Positions 1 to 6,017 of a stretch of DNA of 7,866 nt are shown here, one piece after another. A program made the position numbers and the translations under genes. This DNA is from Calditrichia bacterium (GTDB lineage Bacteria > Calditrichota > Calditrichia > Calditrichales > Calditrichaceae). The stretch is taken from the NCBI GenBank assembly GCA_027039465.1, contig JALWEA010000510.1, positions 1 through 7,866 of the forward strand. The letters run 5' to 3'. Each line of letters begins with the position of its first letter. The first letter of the stretch is position 1. The notes under the pieces are model-generated. The model was not told the origin of the DNA. It was given only the letters and a program-made list of their open reading frames with translations, and did not search any database.

Positions 1-73
1 CCGGCTCTTGGACGACCATCTCTCGGATTTCGTTTAGAATCGGTTCTGTGAAATTTTTTCCATAGATTTCCAT
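1..73 (-). CDS. 5' fragment of a probable mobile-element protein (DUF4338/DruA- or IS4-like N-terminus), cut by the window edge
   Basis: An open frame starts at ATG 73-71 and stays open to base 1, giving 24 complete codons that begin MEIYGKNFTEPILNEIRE. The pattern of a short aromatic/glycine start, an F-[ST]-x3-[IL] turn, then an I-R/Q-E-x-[VI] helix ending in an acidic-proline turn recalls the N-terminus of DUF4338 (DruA-family) proteins and of IS4-type transposases that carry the same N-terminal module. This is family recollection on a very short stretch, so the name is tentative. That it is a real gene is supported by the strong promoter directly upstream (80-108). No Shine-Dalgarno lies at usual spacing; GGGG sits only one base before the ATG, fitting leaderless translation. 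The frame overlapping it at 34-351 has no such support. The catalytic part lies outside the window. Confidence 0.45.
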   Translation of the reverse strand, partial: MEIYGKNFTEPILNEIREMVVQEP

Positions 74-108
74 ACCCCGAATATAACATATTTACCCCCC
101 TGTGTCAA
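74..108 (-). promoter_or_regulatory. Near-consensus sigma-70 promoter predicted to give a leaderless transcript
   Basis: Read on the minus strand, TTGACA (108-103) is a perfect -35 box. A 17-base spacer (102-86) separates it from TATATT (85-80), a 5/6 match to the -10 box. Counting six bases on from the -10 box places +1 at base 73, the A of the ATG of the left-edge gene. The spacing is seen directly in the sequence; the start site is inferred. Confidence 0.65.
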
Positions 109-125
109 GTGTGTACCCGGCTCAG

Positions 126-262
126 CTGCTACCGCAGGGAGGGATGCCCAATTAGCCGCGTGCATTCGGTGAATTGTTTGAATTGAAGTGATTATTCGCC
201 AACTGGCACGCAAAATTGTGGCCGAATGCCGAGTAACTGCATCGGAACGAGGAATCCCTCGG
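126..262 (+). repeat. Interspersed palindromic repeat, copy A (left arm missing)
   Basis: The stretch CTGCTACCGCAGGGAGGG followed by TGCCCAATTAG and, further on, GAATTGTTTGAATTGAAG aligns with copies at 2664-2810 (B) and 2856-2960 (C). In B and C the GC-rich part is a complete hairpin. In A only the loop and right arm remain, and the sequence left of about base 126 is unrelated and belongs to the left-edge gene and its promoter. The distal part, CCGAGTAACTGC around 229-240, matches CCGAGTGACTGC around 2776-2787 of copy B. Bases 195-207 are an inverted copy of 2898-2910 in copy C, so copy A is a mosaic. Confidence 0.6.
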
Positions 263-333
263 AAACCGGACGCGGTCAAAGGCAACCGGTTGTCGAGTAG
301 AGACCGCGCCAGCGGGATCGTATCGAGACACGG

Positions 334-357
334 TTGCCGTACCAGTTCCAAGTTCCC
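334..357 (+). repeat. 24-base exact repeat, first copy
   Basis: Bases 334-357, beginning TTGCCGTACCAG and ending AAGTTCCC, are identical to bases 2961-2984 on the other side of parE. The 3' part merges into GTTCCNN heptads. The exact match contrasts with the divergence of the neighbouring repeats. Confidence 0.75.
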
Positions 358-385
358 AATTCATCCATGTCACTATCTTAATAAT

Positions 386-403
386 CCATGGCGCCAGCCA
401 TGG
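386..403. repeat. Perfect short hairpin
   Basis: CCATGGC (386-392) pairs with GCCATGG (397-403) across a four-base loop GCCA. It lies about 90 bases past the parE stop codon in the direction of parE transcription. The sequence after it on that strand (ATTATTAAG) is not a clear U tract, so it is listed as a structural repeat, not a terminator. Confidence 0.5.
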
Positions 404-431
404 TTCCCGGCCTCGCGATGACAATCCTTTA

Positions 432-494
432 CGATTAACGAATATACGAATAACGGATAACGTTCCCCTTAACCCTTCAACTCTAAACTCTTAA
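432..494 (+). repeat. Heptanucleotide tandem repeats reaching into the parE stop codon
   Basis: Two period-seven arrays adjoin. The first (432-460) has units CGATTAA, CGAATATA (one base longer), CGAATAA and CGGATAA. The second (467-494) has units CCTTAAC, CCTTCAA, CTCTAAA and CTCTTAA. Bases 457-484 match 3025-3052 exactly over 28 bases, after which the second copy lacks exactly one heptad. The last unit (488-494) contains the complement of the parE stop codon (491-493). The layout resembles the short tandemly repeated repetitive sequences known from cyanobacteria and some other phyla. Confidence 0.65.
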
Positions 495-2356
495 CTTCCT
501 TCCATCACCAAATCTTTTTCAATGCGCAAATTGCCGATAATAAATTCCTGACGATCCTGCGTATTCTTTCCCATGTAATAGGAAAGCAATTTTTGCACCT
601 GCGTTTTGCTGTCCAAAACCAACGGCGCCAGTCGGATGTCTTCGCGGATAAACTGACGGAATTCTTCGGGAGAAATTTCGCCCAAGCCTTTAAAACGCGT
701 AATTTCCACCCCTTTGCCCAATTCGTTAACCGCCTGCTGTCGTTCTTCTTCGCTGTAACAGTAAATAGTCTTCTGCTTGTTGCGCACCCTGAACAAAGGC
801 GTTTCCAAAATAAACACATGACCGGAACGCACCAATTCCGGAAAAAATTGCAAAAAGAAAGTCATCAGCAGCAGACGTATGTGCATGCCGTCCACATCGG
901 CGTCGGTAGCAATAACCACGTTGTTGTAACGCAGCCCATCCAGCCCGTCTTCGATGTTTAAGGCATGCTGCAACAGATTAAATTCTTCGTTTTGGTAAAC
1001 CACTTTGCGCGACAGCCCGAAACAATTCAGCGGTTTGCCGCGCAGGCTGAACACCGCCTGGGTTTGCACATCCCGCGCCTTGGTGATGGAACCGCTGGCC
1101 GAATCGCCTTCGGTAATGAACAGGGTCGATTCGAACCGGCGTTCGTTTTTCAGGTCGGTGTAATGGATGCGGCAATCGCGCAGCTTTTTATTGTGCAGAT
1201 TGGCCTTTTTAGCCCGCTGATTGGCTAACTTTTTAATGCCGGCCATTTCTTTGCGTTCGCGTTCGGATTGCTGGATTTTTTTCAGCAAGGCGTCCGCCGT
1301 TTCCGGATTGCGGTGCAGATAGTTATCCAATTCGGTTTTGATGAAATCGAGAACAAAATTACGCACCGTGATGCCCTGGCCGTCCGGAGCAATGTGCGTG
1401 GAGCCCAGCTTGGTTTTGGTTTGTGATTCGAACACCGGCTCCTGAATGCGAATGCTGATAGCGCCCACGATGGAAGCGCGAATGTCCGCCGCATCAAAGT
1501 TCTTTTTGTAAAATTCGCGAATGGTTTTAATGATGCCTTCCCGAAAGGCTGCCTGATGCGTCCCGCCCTGCGGCGTGTACTGCCCGTTAACAAACGAGTA
1601 GTAATCTTCGCCGTACTGGTTGGTGTGCGTAAAAGCCACTTCGATGTCTTTGCCTTTAAAATGAATGATGGGATAACGCAGCGTTTCGGGATCGGTTTTA
1701 TCGCTCAACAAATCCAGCAAGCCGTTTTTGGATTGGTAACGTTTGCCGTTTAAAACGATGGTTAAACCGGCGTTCAAATAAACGTAATTTTTAATTTGAT
1801 TTTCAATGTACTCCAGCCGGAATTGAAAATTTTTAAACACCTCGGGATCCGGCTCAAAATAAATCAGCGTTCCGTTTTTTTCATCGGTCTTTTTGATCTT
1901 GTGATCGTGCTTGAGAATGCCGTATTCAAATTCCTGAATCTTTGTTTTGCCGTCGCGCACGGATTGCACGCGAAAATATTTGGACAGCGCATTAACCGCC
2001 TTGGAACCGATACCGTTCAAACCGATGGACTTTTGAAAGACCTCGCTGTCGTATTTTCCGCCGGTGTTAATCTGCGCGACGCATGCGTAAACCTTGCCCA
2101 ATGGAATACCGCGTCCGTAATCCCGCACTTTGGCCGAGTGCTTAGTAATGGTCACTTCGATCACCCGCCCGAAGCCCATCATAAATTCGTCAATGGAATT
2201 GTCAATGGTTTCTTTCAAGAGAACATAAATACCGTCGTCCGGCGAAGAACCGTCACCCAGTTTACCGATGTACATGCCAGGACGCAGGCGAATGTGCTCG
2301 CGCCAGTCGAGTGATTTAATAGAAGCTTCGTTGTATTCTGCGACTTTCGTTGCCAT
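491..2356 (-). CDS. parE: DNA topoisomerase IV subunit B (ParE/GyrB-type ATPase subunit)
   Basis: This 621-residue protein supplies the ATPase and TOPRIM halves of a type IIA topoisomerase that decatenates or relaxes DNA with a ParC/GyrA partner. The GHKL ATPase domain (about 15-225) shows E49-x3-N53, VRDYGRGIP (77-85, D79) and the G-box GLNGIG (112-117). The transducer domain carries the QTK loop (312-314). The TOPRIM domain has EGDSA (416-420, catalytic E416) and the metal-binding D485/D487/D489 in DADVDG. RFKGLGEI (554-561) is the conserved C-terminal motif. The length is close to E. coli ParE (about 630) and well short of long GyrB, and TGGKYDSEVF with GLNGIGSKAVNALS is Bacteroidota-like, so topoisomerase IV is preferred over gyrase. 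The ATG has AGGA six bases upstream (2366-2363). I see no convincing promoter. No parC/gyrA gene is adjacent downstream, where repeats and a possible mobile element lie instead. All key residues are intact. Confidence 0.95.
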   Translation of the reverse strand: MATKVAEYNEASIKSLDWREHIRLRPGMYIGKLGDGSSPDDGIYVLLKETIDNSIDEFMMGFGRVIEVTITKHSAKVRDYGRGIPLGKVYACVAQINTGGKYDSEVFQKSIGLNGIGSKAVNALSKYFRVQSVRDGKTKIQEFEYGILKHDHKIKKTDEKNGTLIYFEPDPEVFKNFQFRLEYIENQIKNYVYLNAGLTIVLNGKRYQSKNGLLDLLSDKTDPETLRYPIIHFKGKDIEVAFTHTNQYGEDYYSFVNGQYTPQGGTHQAAFREGIIKTIREFYKKNFDAADIRASIVGAISIRIQEPVFESQTKTKLGSTHIAPDGQGITVRNFVLDFIKTELDNYLHRNPETADALLKKIQQSERERKEMAGIKKLANQRAKKANLHNKKLRDCRIHYTDLKNERRFESTLFITEGDSASGSITKARDVQTQAVFSLRGKPLNCFGLSRKVVYQNEEFNLLQHALNIEDGLDGLRYNNVVIATDADVDGMHIRLLLMTFFLQFFPELVRSGHVFILETPLFRVRNKQKTIYCYSEEERQQAVNELGKGVEITRFKGLGEISPEEFRQFIREDIRLAPLVLDSKTQVQKLLSYYMGKNTQDRQEFIIGNLRIEKDLVMEGS

Positions 2357-2448
2357 ACTGTTTCCTAAAATTAACGCGTTTCAGTGATAAACGTTTTGAT
2401 TTTTTCATTGTTCGGTCGTTGTAAATATTTTATCATTTTAAATGAAAT

Positions 2449-2477
2449 CCCGAGAATTGGGATGGGATGAAAAATCC
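2449..2477 (+). repeat. CCCGAGAATYGGGA...GAATCC-type interspersed repeat, copy 1
   Basis: This 29-base stretch starts CCCGAGAATTGGGATGGGAT and ends AAAAATCC. It matches the copy at 2573-2601 with a few transitions. Its first part can fold (CCC with GGG around GAGAATT). It lies about 95 bases upstream of the parE start codon. Confidence 0.6.
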
Positions 2478-2572
2478 ATTATGCCCGTTGCTGCTTTGGA
2501 AGAGATCGCACCGTCACTCGTTACGCTCGCTCCTATTATTCAAATGTGTTGGGCTGTCATTCTGAATGGAGC

Positions 2573-2601
2573 CCCGAGAATCGGGACGGAATGAAGAATC
2601 C
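2573..2601 (+). repeat. CCCGAGAATYGGGA...GAATCC-type interspersed repeat, copy 2
   Basis: Second 29-base copy, preceded by GTCATTCTGAATGGAG. The combination of GTCATTCTGA and GAAGAATCCC is typical of a dispersed repeat abundant in Bacteroidota- and Calditrichota-like genomes (recollection, not a search). CCCGA (2573-2577) pairs with TCGGG (2581-2585) around GAA. Confidence 0.65.
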
Positions 2602-2663
2602 CTTGTTCGTTAGATTGTTAGATTGAACGTGCTTGCGAATTCCGTTTTAGAACCCATCCCCGG

Positions 2664-2810
2664 CCCTTCCCTACGACCCGTAGGGAAGGGTGCCCAATTA
2701 GCTGCGGTCATTTGATAAATTGTTGAATTGAAGTTTTTTTCTTGCCCAATAATGTGAAAGATCACTTCCGATTACCGAGTGACTGCGAAGAAACGAATAA
2801 TCCCTTACGT
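2664..2810 (+). repeat. Interspersed palindromic repeat, copy B, with a 12-bp perfect hairpin
   Basis: The 5' end is a perfect hairpin: CCCTTCCCTACG (2664-2675) and CGTAGGGAAGGG (2679-2690) with loop ACC. It is followed by TGCCCAATTAGCTGCG and AAATTGTTGAATTGAAG, shared with copies A and C. Bases 2745-2765 match 2934-2954 of copy C with one mismatch, and CCGAGTGACTGC (about 2776-2787) matches copy A. This is the most complete copy in the window. Confidence 0.7.
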
Positions 2811-2855
2811 CCGTTACTGCTTTGTAAGGGATTCCTCGTTTTAACCCACCCCCAT

Positions 2856-2960
2856 CCCCTCCCTGCTACCGCATGGAGGGGTGCCACGTTAGGAGTGGCC
2901 AGTTGGCGAATTATTGAATTGAAGGCATTTTTACCCAATAATGTAAAAGATCACGTCATA
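2856..2960 (+). repeat. Interspersed palindromic repeat, copy C
   Basis: The hairpin CCCCTCC (2856-2862) with GGAGGGG (2875-2881) continues, after one mismatch, as TGC/GCA around the loop TACC. The stem sequence differs from copy B but the hairpin is kept. It is followed by GTGCCACGTTAG, GCGAATTATTGAATTGAAG and CCCAATAATGTAAAAGATCAC. The copy runs directly into the 24-base exact repeat at 2961. Confidence 0.65.
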
Positions 2961-3090
2961 TTGCCGTACCAGTTCCAAGTTCCCGGTTCCTAATATCCCA
3001 TTTAACCATTCAACCCTTCCACAAATAACGTTCCCCTTAACCCTTCAACTCTTAACTTTCTCCAAATTCCCAGTTCCTAGTTCCCAGTTA
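2961..3090 (+). repeat. Heptanucleotide repeat block with 24- and 28-base exact copies of the parE-distal repeats
   Basis: Bases 2961-2984 are identical to 334-357, and 3025-3052 are identical to 457-484. Period-seven structure is visible throughout: GTTCCAA, GTTCCCG, GTTCCTA (2972-2992); TTTAACC, ATTCAAC, CCTTCCA, CAAATAA (3001-3028); CCTTAAC, CCTTCAA, CTCTTAA (from about 3035); TTCCCAG, TTCCTAG, TTCCCAG (3067-3087). Confidence 0.65.
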
Positions 3091-3133
3091 CATTTGTCGG
3101 GCATAATATCTCTAAAAATATCAAAGCAAAACA

Positions 3134-3151
3134 GTAGTACAAATGTACTAC
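3134..3151. repeat. Short perfect inverted repeat
   Basis: GTAGTAC (3134-3140) and GTACTAC (3145-3151) flank the loop AAAT, followed by ATTTTTATC. It could be an operator or a weak hairpin. It lies about 160 bases upstream of the phosphatase start codon. Nothing in the sequence decides its function. Confidence 0.45.
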
Positions 3152-3239
3152 ATTTTTATCGGAAATTCAAGGCGCCCCCGATGAATGAAATCTCAAACAG
3201 GCAACGTAATCTTTTTGTATTTGGATTATTTTTTCTTGT

Positions 3240-3270
3240 TTGAAATCCGATTTAATTGCATCTTAATTGC
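3240..3270 (+). promoter_or_regulatory. Possible regulatory region of the phosphatase gene: tandem TTAATTGC and a weak promoter
   Basis: TTAATTGC occurs at 3252-3259 and again at 3263-3270, an 11-base period that places both copies on the same helix face, as expected for a dimeric regulator. TTGAAA (3240-3245) could be a -35 box, and 17 bases on TTAATT (3263-3268) is a poor -10 match. The start codon is at 3313. Both readings are weak. Confidence 0.25.
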
Positions 3271-3312
3271 GAATCGTTCGTAAGACGAAAAAAAAGCAAT
3301 ATCCGAAATTTT

Positions 3313-5868
3313 ATGAGTCACTTAAAACCAAATTATCAGGAACTTACCTTTTTAAGCCGTTTGCGCCGTTCGGCCGAACTTTTCCAACAGGCCGGGCAAA
3401 AGCGGAAACAGGCTCTTTTTTTCTTAACCGGGTTTTTCGGTTTCTTTCTGGTTCTGATCGGCGGCACGTTGCATCACACGCCTGCTTTTTGGTTCTTTTT
3501 AATCGCGCTTGTTTATTTTTGGGCAAAATCGAACCGAATCATTTTGCGAGCCTTTGATCCTCCCGAAGAGCTGTATCTTGTTTTGTTTTTTATCGGCGGA
3601 TTTTTTGAATGGTGGCTTTTAAAATTTGTCCCTGCTGGGCACGGCTTACATTTCCCTTTGTATTTAAAAATTTTTTACGGCATTAATCTTTTTGTGATGG
3701 TTTGGGCGGCCGGTCTTCTTTTATCCAAAGAGGGGAAGGGCGGTTTTGCACCGGTTGTCGCTTACGGACTTCTCTTTTTCATCAGCCATGAATTAATTTT
3801 CTTTTCTCATCCGCTTTATATTTTTTCGTTCCTTTATTTATTTCTGTTTTTCGGTTTGTTGAAGCGCAGCCGTTGGTTGGAAAAACTAACCCGCATCGAG
3901 TTAGGCTTGTACCTCATCCTTATTTTTATTATTTACGTCAATTTTCAATATCCGCAATTTTTTGATGCGGCCAAATCAATTGCCGAGCACAGCAGCAACG
4001 GCATTTTTCTTTATTCCCTGCCCGCATTTTTGTACTACTTCGGAAAAATTTACCTGATCGTGCTCATGATCCGCATCCCCTTGGTACTGGTTTACAATTA
4101 CGCGCCCATTTCGCGCAAACTTTGGATTGCCACGCTTTTTCAGTCCACCATTCCGCAAATCATTCAATTGGTACTGCTGCTGTTTATTTTCTACCTGTTC
4201 ATTGCCGGTTGGCAGGCTAATAATTTAAGAGAAGCCATTTACCAGTTAACGCGTAAAAATCCGACAACCTTGCAATCCGATTCCGTCCGAATACAAAAGG
4301 TTTCCGGCGACGCTCTATTTGCAAAAACAAACGCCAAACAAATCTACACGCAAAACATGGGACTTTTGTTTTTCAATGAGGATTCTTCGCATTCCGATGC
4401 CTTTTACCTTTTTTTCACCCCAAAATTCAAATACAAAAACCGTTCGGATTCGCTTTACATGGTAAAAGTGGACGAGGCATTTTTGCGCTACCTTTACAAA
4501 AGCACGCATTTCATGATCAGCAGCGGCATTGCCGCTTACCGTTACAAACCGAACAGCCTCATGGCTTATTTGTACCATTTAAAATTTTGGCAGGCCGAGC
4601 CGTTTCGCATCAATCCTATCGGCATCGTTAATCCCCTGATGACCCGGCCGGCTTCAGCGGCCGTCATTTGGTCAAGTGCAAACGGCGCTGTCAGCAAGGC
4701 TAAATTTTACAGCTATCGCACTTCGGACATTATCCCCATTGTGGTCGGACGTTTGTTTTTGCCCACGGGCCGCAAAGACGAATATTTTACCTTTGATGTT
4801 TTTTACAATGCCAGTGAGCTCTTTCAGTGGAACTTTTTAACGCAATTTTTAGTCGTTTTGGCATTGTTTTTCTTTTTTCTGAATTCATTAGTCATCCGCC
4901 GTATGGCACGCTTCGGGAAGCAAATCAATCAGTTGATTGTCGAAAAATTTGCCGTGCTTCGCAAGGGTGTGCGCGCTATCGCGGCGGGTAATCTGGATTA
5001 CCATGTTAAAATTTACGGTGAGGACGAATTCAGTGAGTTTGCCGATCATTTCAATCAAATGTCTTCCGCTTTAAAACGCTTCATGAATGAGGCGCGCGAA
5101 AAAGAACGCATGGATCAGGAGCTGAAAATCGCCCATGAAGTGCAGTTGAAAATGCTCCCCGAAAAGTTGCCCGAAATTCCGGGTTACCAAATTGCCGCCG
5201 ATTTGACCACGGCCAACGAAGTGGGCGGTGATTTCTACGATGTTTTCGCCTTGGACGATCATCGTTTTCTAATTGCCGTCGGTGATGTTTCCGGCAAAGG
5301 CATGTCCGCCGCGTTTTACATGGCACAGCTCATCAGTCTGCTGCGCTATTCCACAAAATTCACCACCGATTTGAGGGATTTGACCGTTCGTTTAAATGAA
5401 TACATGAGTAAAAATGTGTTGGATCCCAATATCTTTGTGACCGCTATTTTCGCTATTTTGGATTTCTCAGACCATAAATTCGAATTCATTCGCGCCGGGC
5501 ACAACCAACCCGTTTTAATTCGCCCAGGACATAAAACACCCGTGAAGGAAATCAAAAGCAAGGGATTGGCTTTGGGCATGACGCCCTCGGAAGCGATCCT
5601 GAAAAAGAATCTGCGCAAAACCTCGTATACCTTTACCCCTGGAAGCACTCTTGTTCTTTACACCGACGGTTTTACCGAAGCCACCAAGAAAGTAGGAGAC
5701 AAAAACGTGATTTACGGAGAAGAACGTTTTAAGGAACAGTTAGCCCGCTGCGCTCTTTTGCCCCCTGCCGAGTTCATTGATTGCCTGAAAAAGGATTTAC
5801 AAGCTTTTTACGGCGATGCCCCCCGTTTTGACGACCAGACGATTGTGGTTTTACAACGGACAAAATGA
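3313..5868 (+). CDS. Multi-TM sensor with HAMP and SpoIIE/RsbU-type PP2C serine phosphatase domain
   Basis: This 851-residue inner-membrane signalling protein probably dephosphorylates an anti-sigma-factor antagonist in a partner-switching pathway (family role). Residues about 34-300 form nine or ten hydrophobic segments; about 301-507 is a hydrophilic, probably extracytoplasmic domain; a further membrane segment (about 508-528) leads into HAMP (about 530-593, GNLDYHV, EDEFSEFADHFNQM) and a short linker helix with the ELKIAHEVQLKMLP motif typical of RsbU. The PP2C domain shows GGDFYD (638-643), GDVSGKG (657-663), GHN (729-731), LYTDGFTEA (782-790) and DDQT (840-843), so the metal-binding aspartates are intact. 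The frame extends upstream to TTG 3256, but ATG 3313 is preferred because the upstream 19 residues are basic and unlike a membrane-protein start. Neither start has a clear Shine-Dalgarno. No SpoIIAA- or RsbW-like gene lies in the window. I do not recognise the membrane and sensor regions. Confidence 0.9.
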   Translation: MSHLKPNYQELTFLSRLRRSAELFQQAGQKRKQALFFLTGFFGFFLVLIGGTLHHTPAFWFFLIALVYFWAKSNRIILRAFDPPEELYLVLFFIGGFFEWWLLKFVPAGHGLHFPLYLKIFYGINLFVMVWAAGLLLSKEGKGGFAPVVAYGLLFFISHELIFFSHPLYIFSFLYLFLFFGLLKRSRWLEKLTRIELGLYLILIFIIYVNFQYPQFFDAAKSIAEHSSNGIFLYSLPAFLYYFGKIYLIVLMIRIPLVLVYNYAPISRKLWIATLFQSTIPQIIQLVLLLFIFYLFIAGWQANNLREAIYQLTRKNPTTLQSDSVRIQKVSGDALFAKTNAKQIYTQNMGLLFFNEDSSHSDAFYLFFTPKFKYKNRSDSLYMVKVDEAFLRYLYKSTHFMISSGIAAYRYKPNSLMAYLYHLKFWQAEPFRINPIGIVNPLMTRPASAAVIWSSANGAVSKAKFYSYRTSDIIPIVVGRLFLPTGRKDEYFTFDVFYNASELFQWNFLTQFLVVLALFFFFLNSLVIRRMARFGKQINQLIVEKFAVLRKGVRAIAAGNLDYHVKIYGEDEFSEFADHFNQMSSALKRFMNEAREKERMDQELKIAHEVQLKMLPEKLPEIPGYQIAADLTTANEVGGDFYDVFALDDHRFLIAVGDVSGKGMSAAFYMAQLISLLRYSTKFTTDLRDLTVRLNEYMSKNVLDPNIFVTAIFAILDFSDHKFEFIRAGHNQPVLIRPGHKTPVKEIKSKGLALGMTPSEAILKKNLRKTSYTFTPGSTLVLYTDGFTEATKKVGDKNVIYGEERFKEQLARCALLPPAEFIDCLKKDLQAFYGDAPRFDDQTIVVLQRTK

Positions 5869-5887
5869 AATTCACTTTGAATTTTTT
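5868..5887 (+). terminator. Weak AT-rich terminator candidate after the phosphatase gene
   Basis: AAATTC (5868-5873) pairs with GAATTT (5879-5884) around ACTTT, and the T run continues to 5887. The stem has only one GC pair and starts within the stop codon, so it would be inefficient alone. Confidence 0.2.
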
Positions 5888-5890
5888 CGT

Positions 5891-5971
5891 TAATAAAGTT
5901 TTTCCTGTTCCGAAGTAGGGAATTCTATTGCGTTCACTTTGTTTAATTCATATTTTGAAAAAACTTTATTA
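5891..5971. repeat. 13-bp inverted repeat enclosing 55 bases
   Basis: TAATAAAGTTTTT (5891-5903) is the exact reverse complement of AAAAACTTTATTA (5959-5971). It occupies most of the 149-base gap between the phosphatase and the NTPase-like gene. It could form a large AT-rich stem-loop acting as a transcript boundary, or be the termini of a small non-autonomous element. The left arm is preceded by T-rich sequence. Confidence 0.45.
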
Positions 5972-6017
5972 GGCTTTTCAGGAGCCCAAAATTCGGTTTA
6001 ATGAAGGTGTTACTATA

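Larger units (their letters stand above)
109..490. other. Non-coding spacer made of degenerate repeats
   Basis: I see no credible gene in this 382-base stretch between the left-edge gene and parE. Frames of 77-105 residues exist on both strands, but they run across inverted repeats and lack ribosome-binding sites. The stretch holds a palindrome-containing repeat (126-262), nested inverted repeats (GGCAACCG 281-288 with CGGTTGCC 331-338; CGCGGTC 271-277 with GACCGCG 302-308), a 24-base copy shared with the other side of parE (334-357), a perfect hairpin (386-403) and heptad tandem repeats (432-494). The motif GCGATGAC at 415-422 resembles one end of a dispersed repeat common in Bacteroidota-like genomes. 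Confidence 0.7.
2357..3312. other. Repeat-rich intergenic region between divergent genes
   Basis: About 950 bases separate the divergent starts of parE and the phosphatase gene. The longest frame (2742-2993) is low-complexity and contains the same peptide PNNVKDH twice because it crosses two copies of a DNA repeat, so I do not accept it as a gene. The stretch holds two 29-base copies of a CCCGAGAAT-type repeat, two palindromic repeats (B and C), a heptad block, a short hairpin at 3134-3151 and direct repeats just upstream of the phosphatase gene. The motif CGTCACTCGTTACGCTCGCTCC near 2511-2534 also has the look of a dispersed repeat. Confidence 0.7.

Noticed and set aside
34..351. 105-residue minus-strand frame near the left edge
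   Set aside because: It runs through inverted repeats and out of frame across the better-supported promoter and ATG at 73.
386..403. Perfect hairpin considered as the parE terminator
   Set aside because: It lies about 90 bases past the stop codon with no T run after it on the minus strand, and sits within repeat DNA.
188..421. 77-residue plus-strand frame
   Set aside because: It lies wholly in repeat DNA with nested inverted repeats, no AUG or ribosome-binding site at usual spacing, and no recognisable motif.
491..2356. Calling the subunit gyrase B
   Set aside because: The length of 621 and the GLNGIGSKAVNALS-type G-box region fit the short topoisomerase IV B type better, although the partner subunit is not visible to confirm this.
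2742..2993. 83-residue plus-strand frame in the parE/phosphatase spacer
   Set aside because: It crosses two copies of an interspersed repeat, which makes the peptide PNNVKDH appear twice, and the composition is low-complexity with no ribosome-binding site.
3090..3250. Riboswitch or structured leader upstream of the phosphatase
   Set aside because: I could not fit any known riboswitch consensus; only a short GTAGTAC hairpin and weak ATCGG/CCGAT pairing were found.
3256..3312. TTG start giving a 19-residue extension of the phosphatase
   Set aside because: The extension is basic and non-hydrophobic, overlaps the phased TTAATTGC repeat, and has no ribosome-binding site; ATG 3313 is the simpler start.
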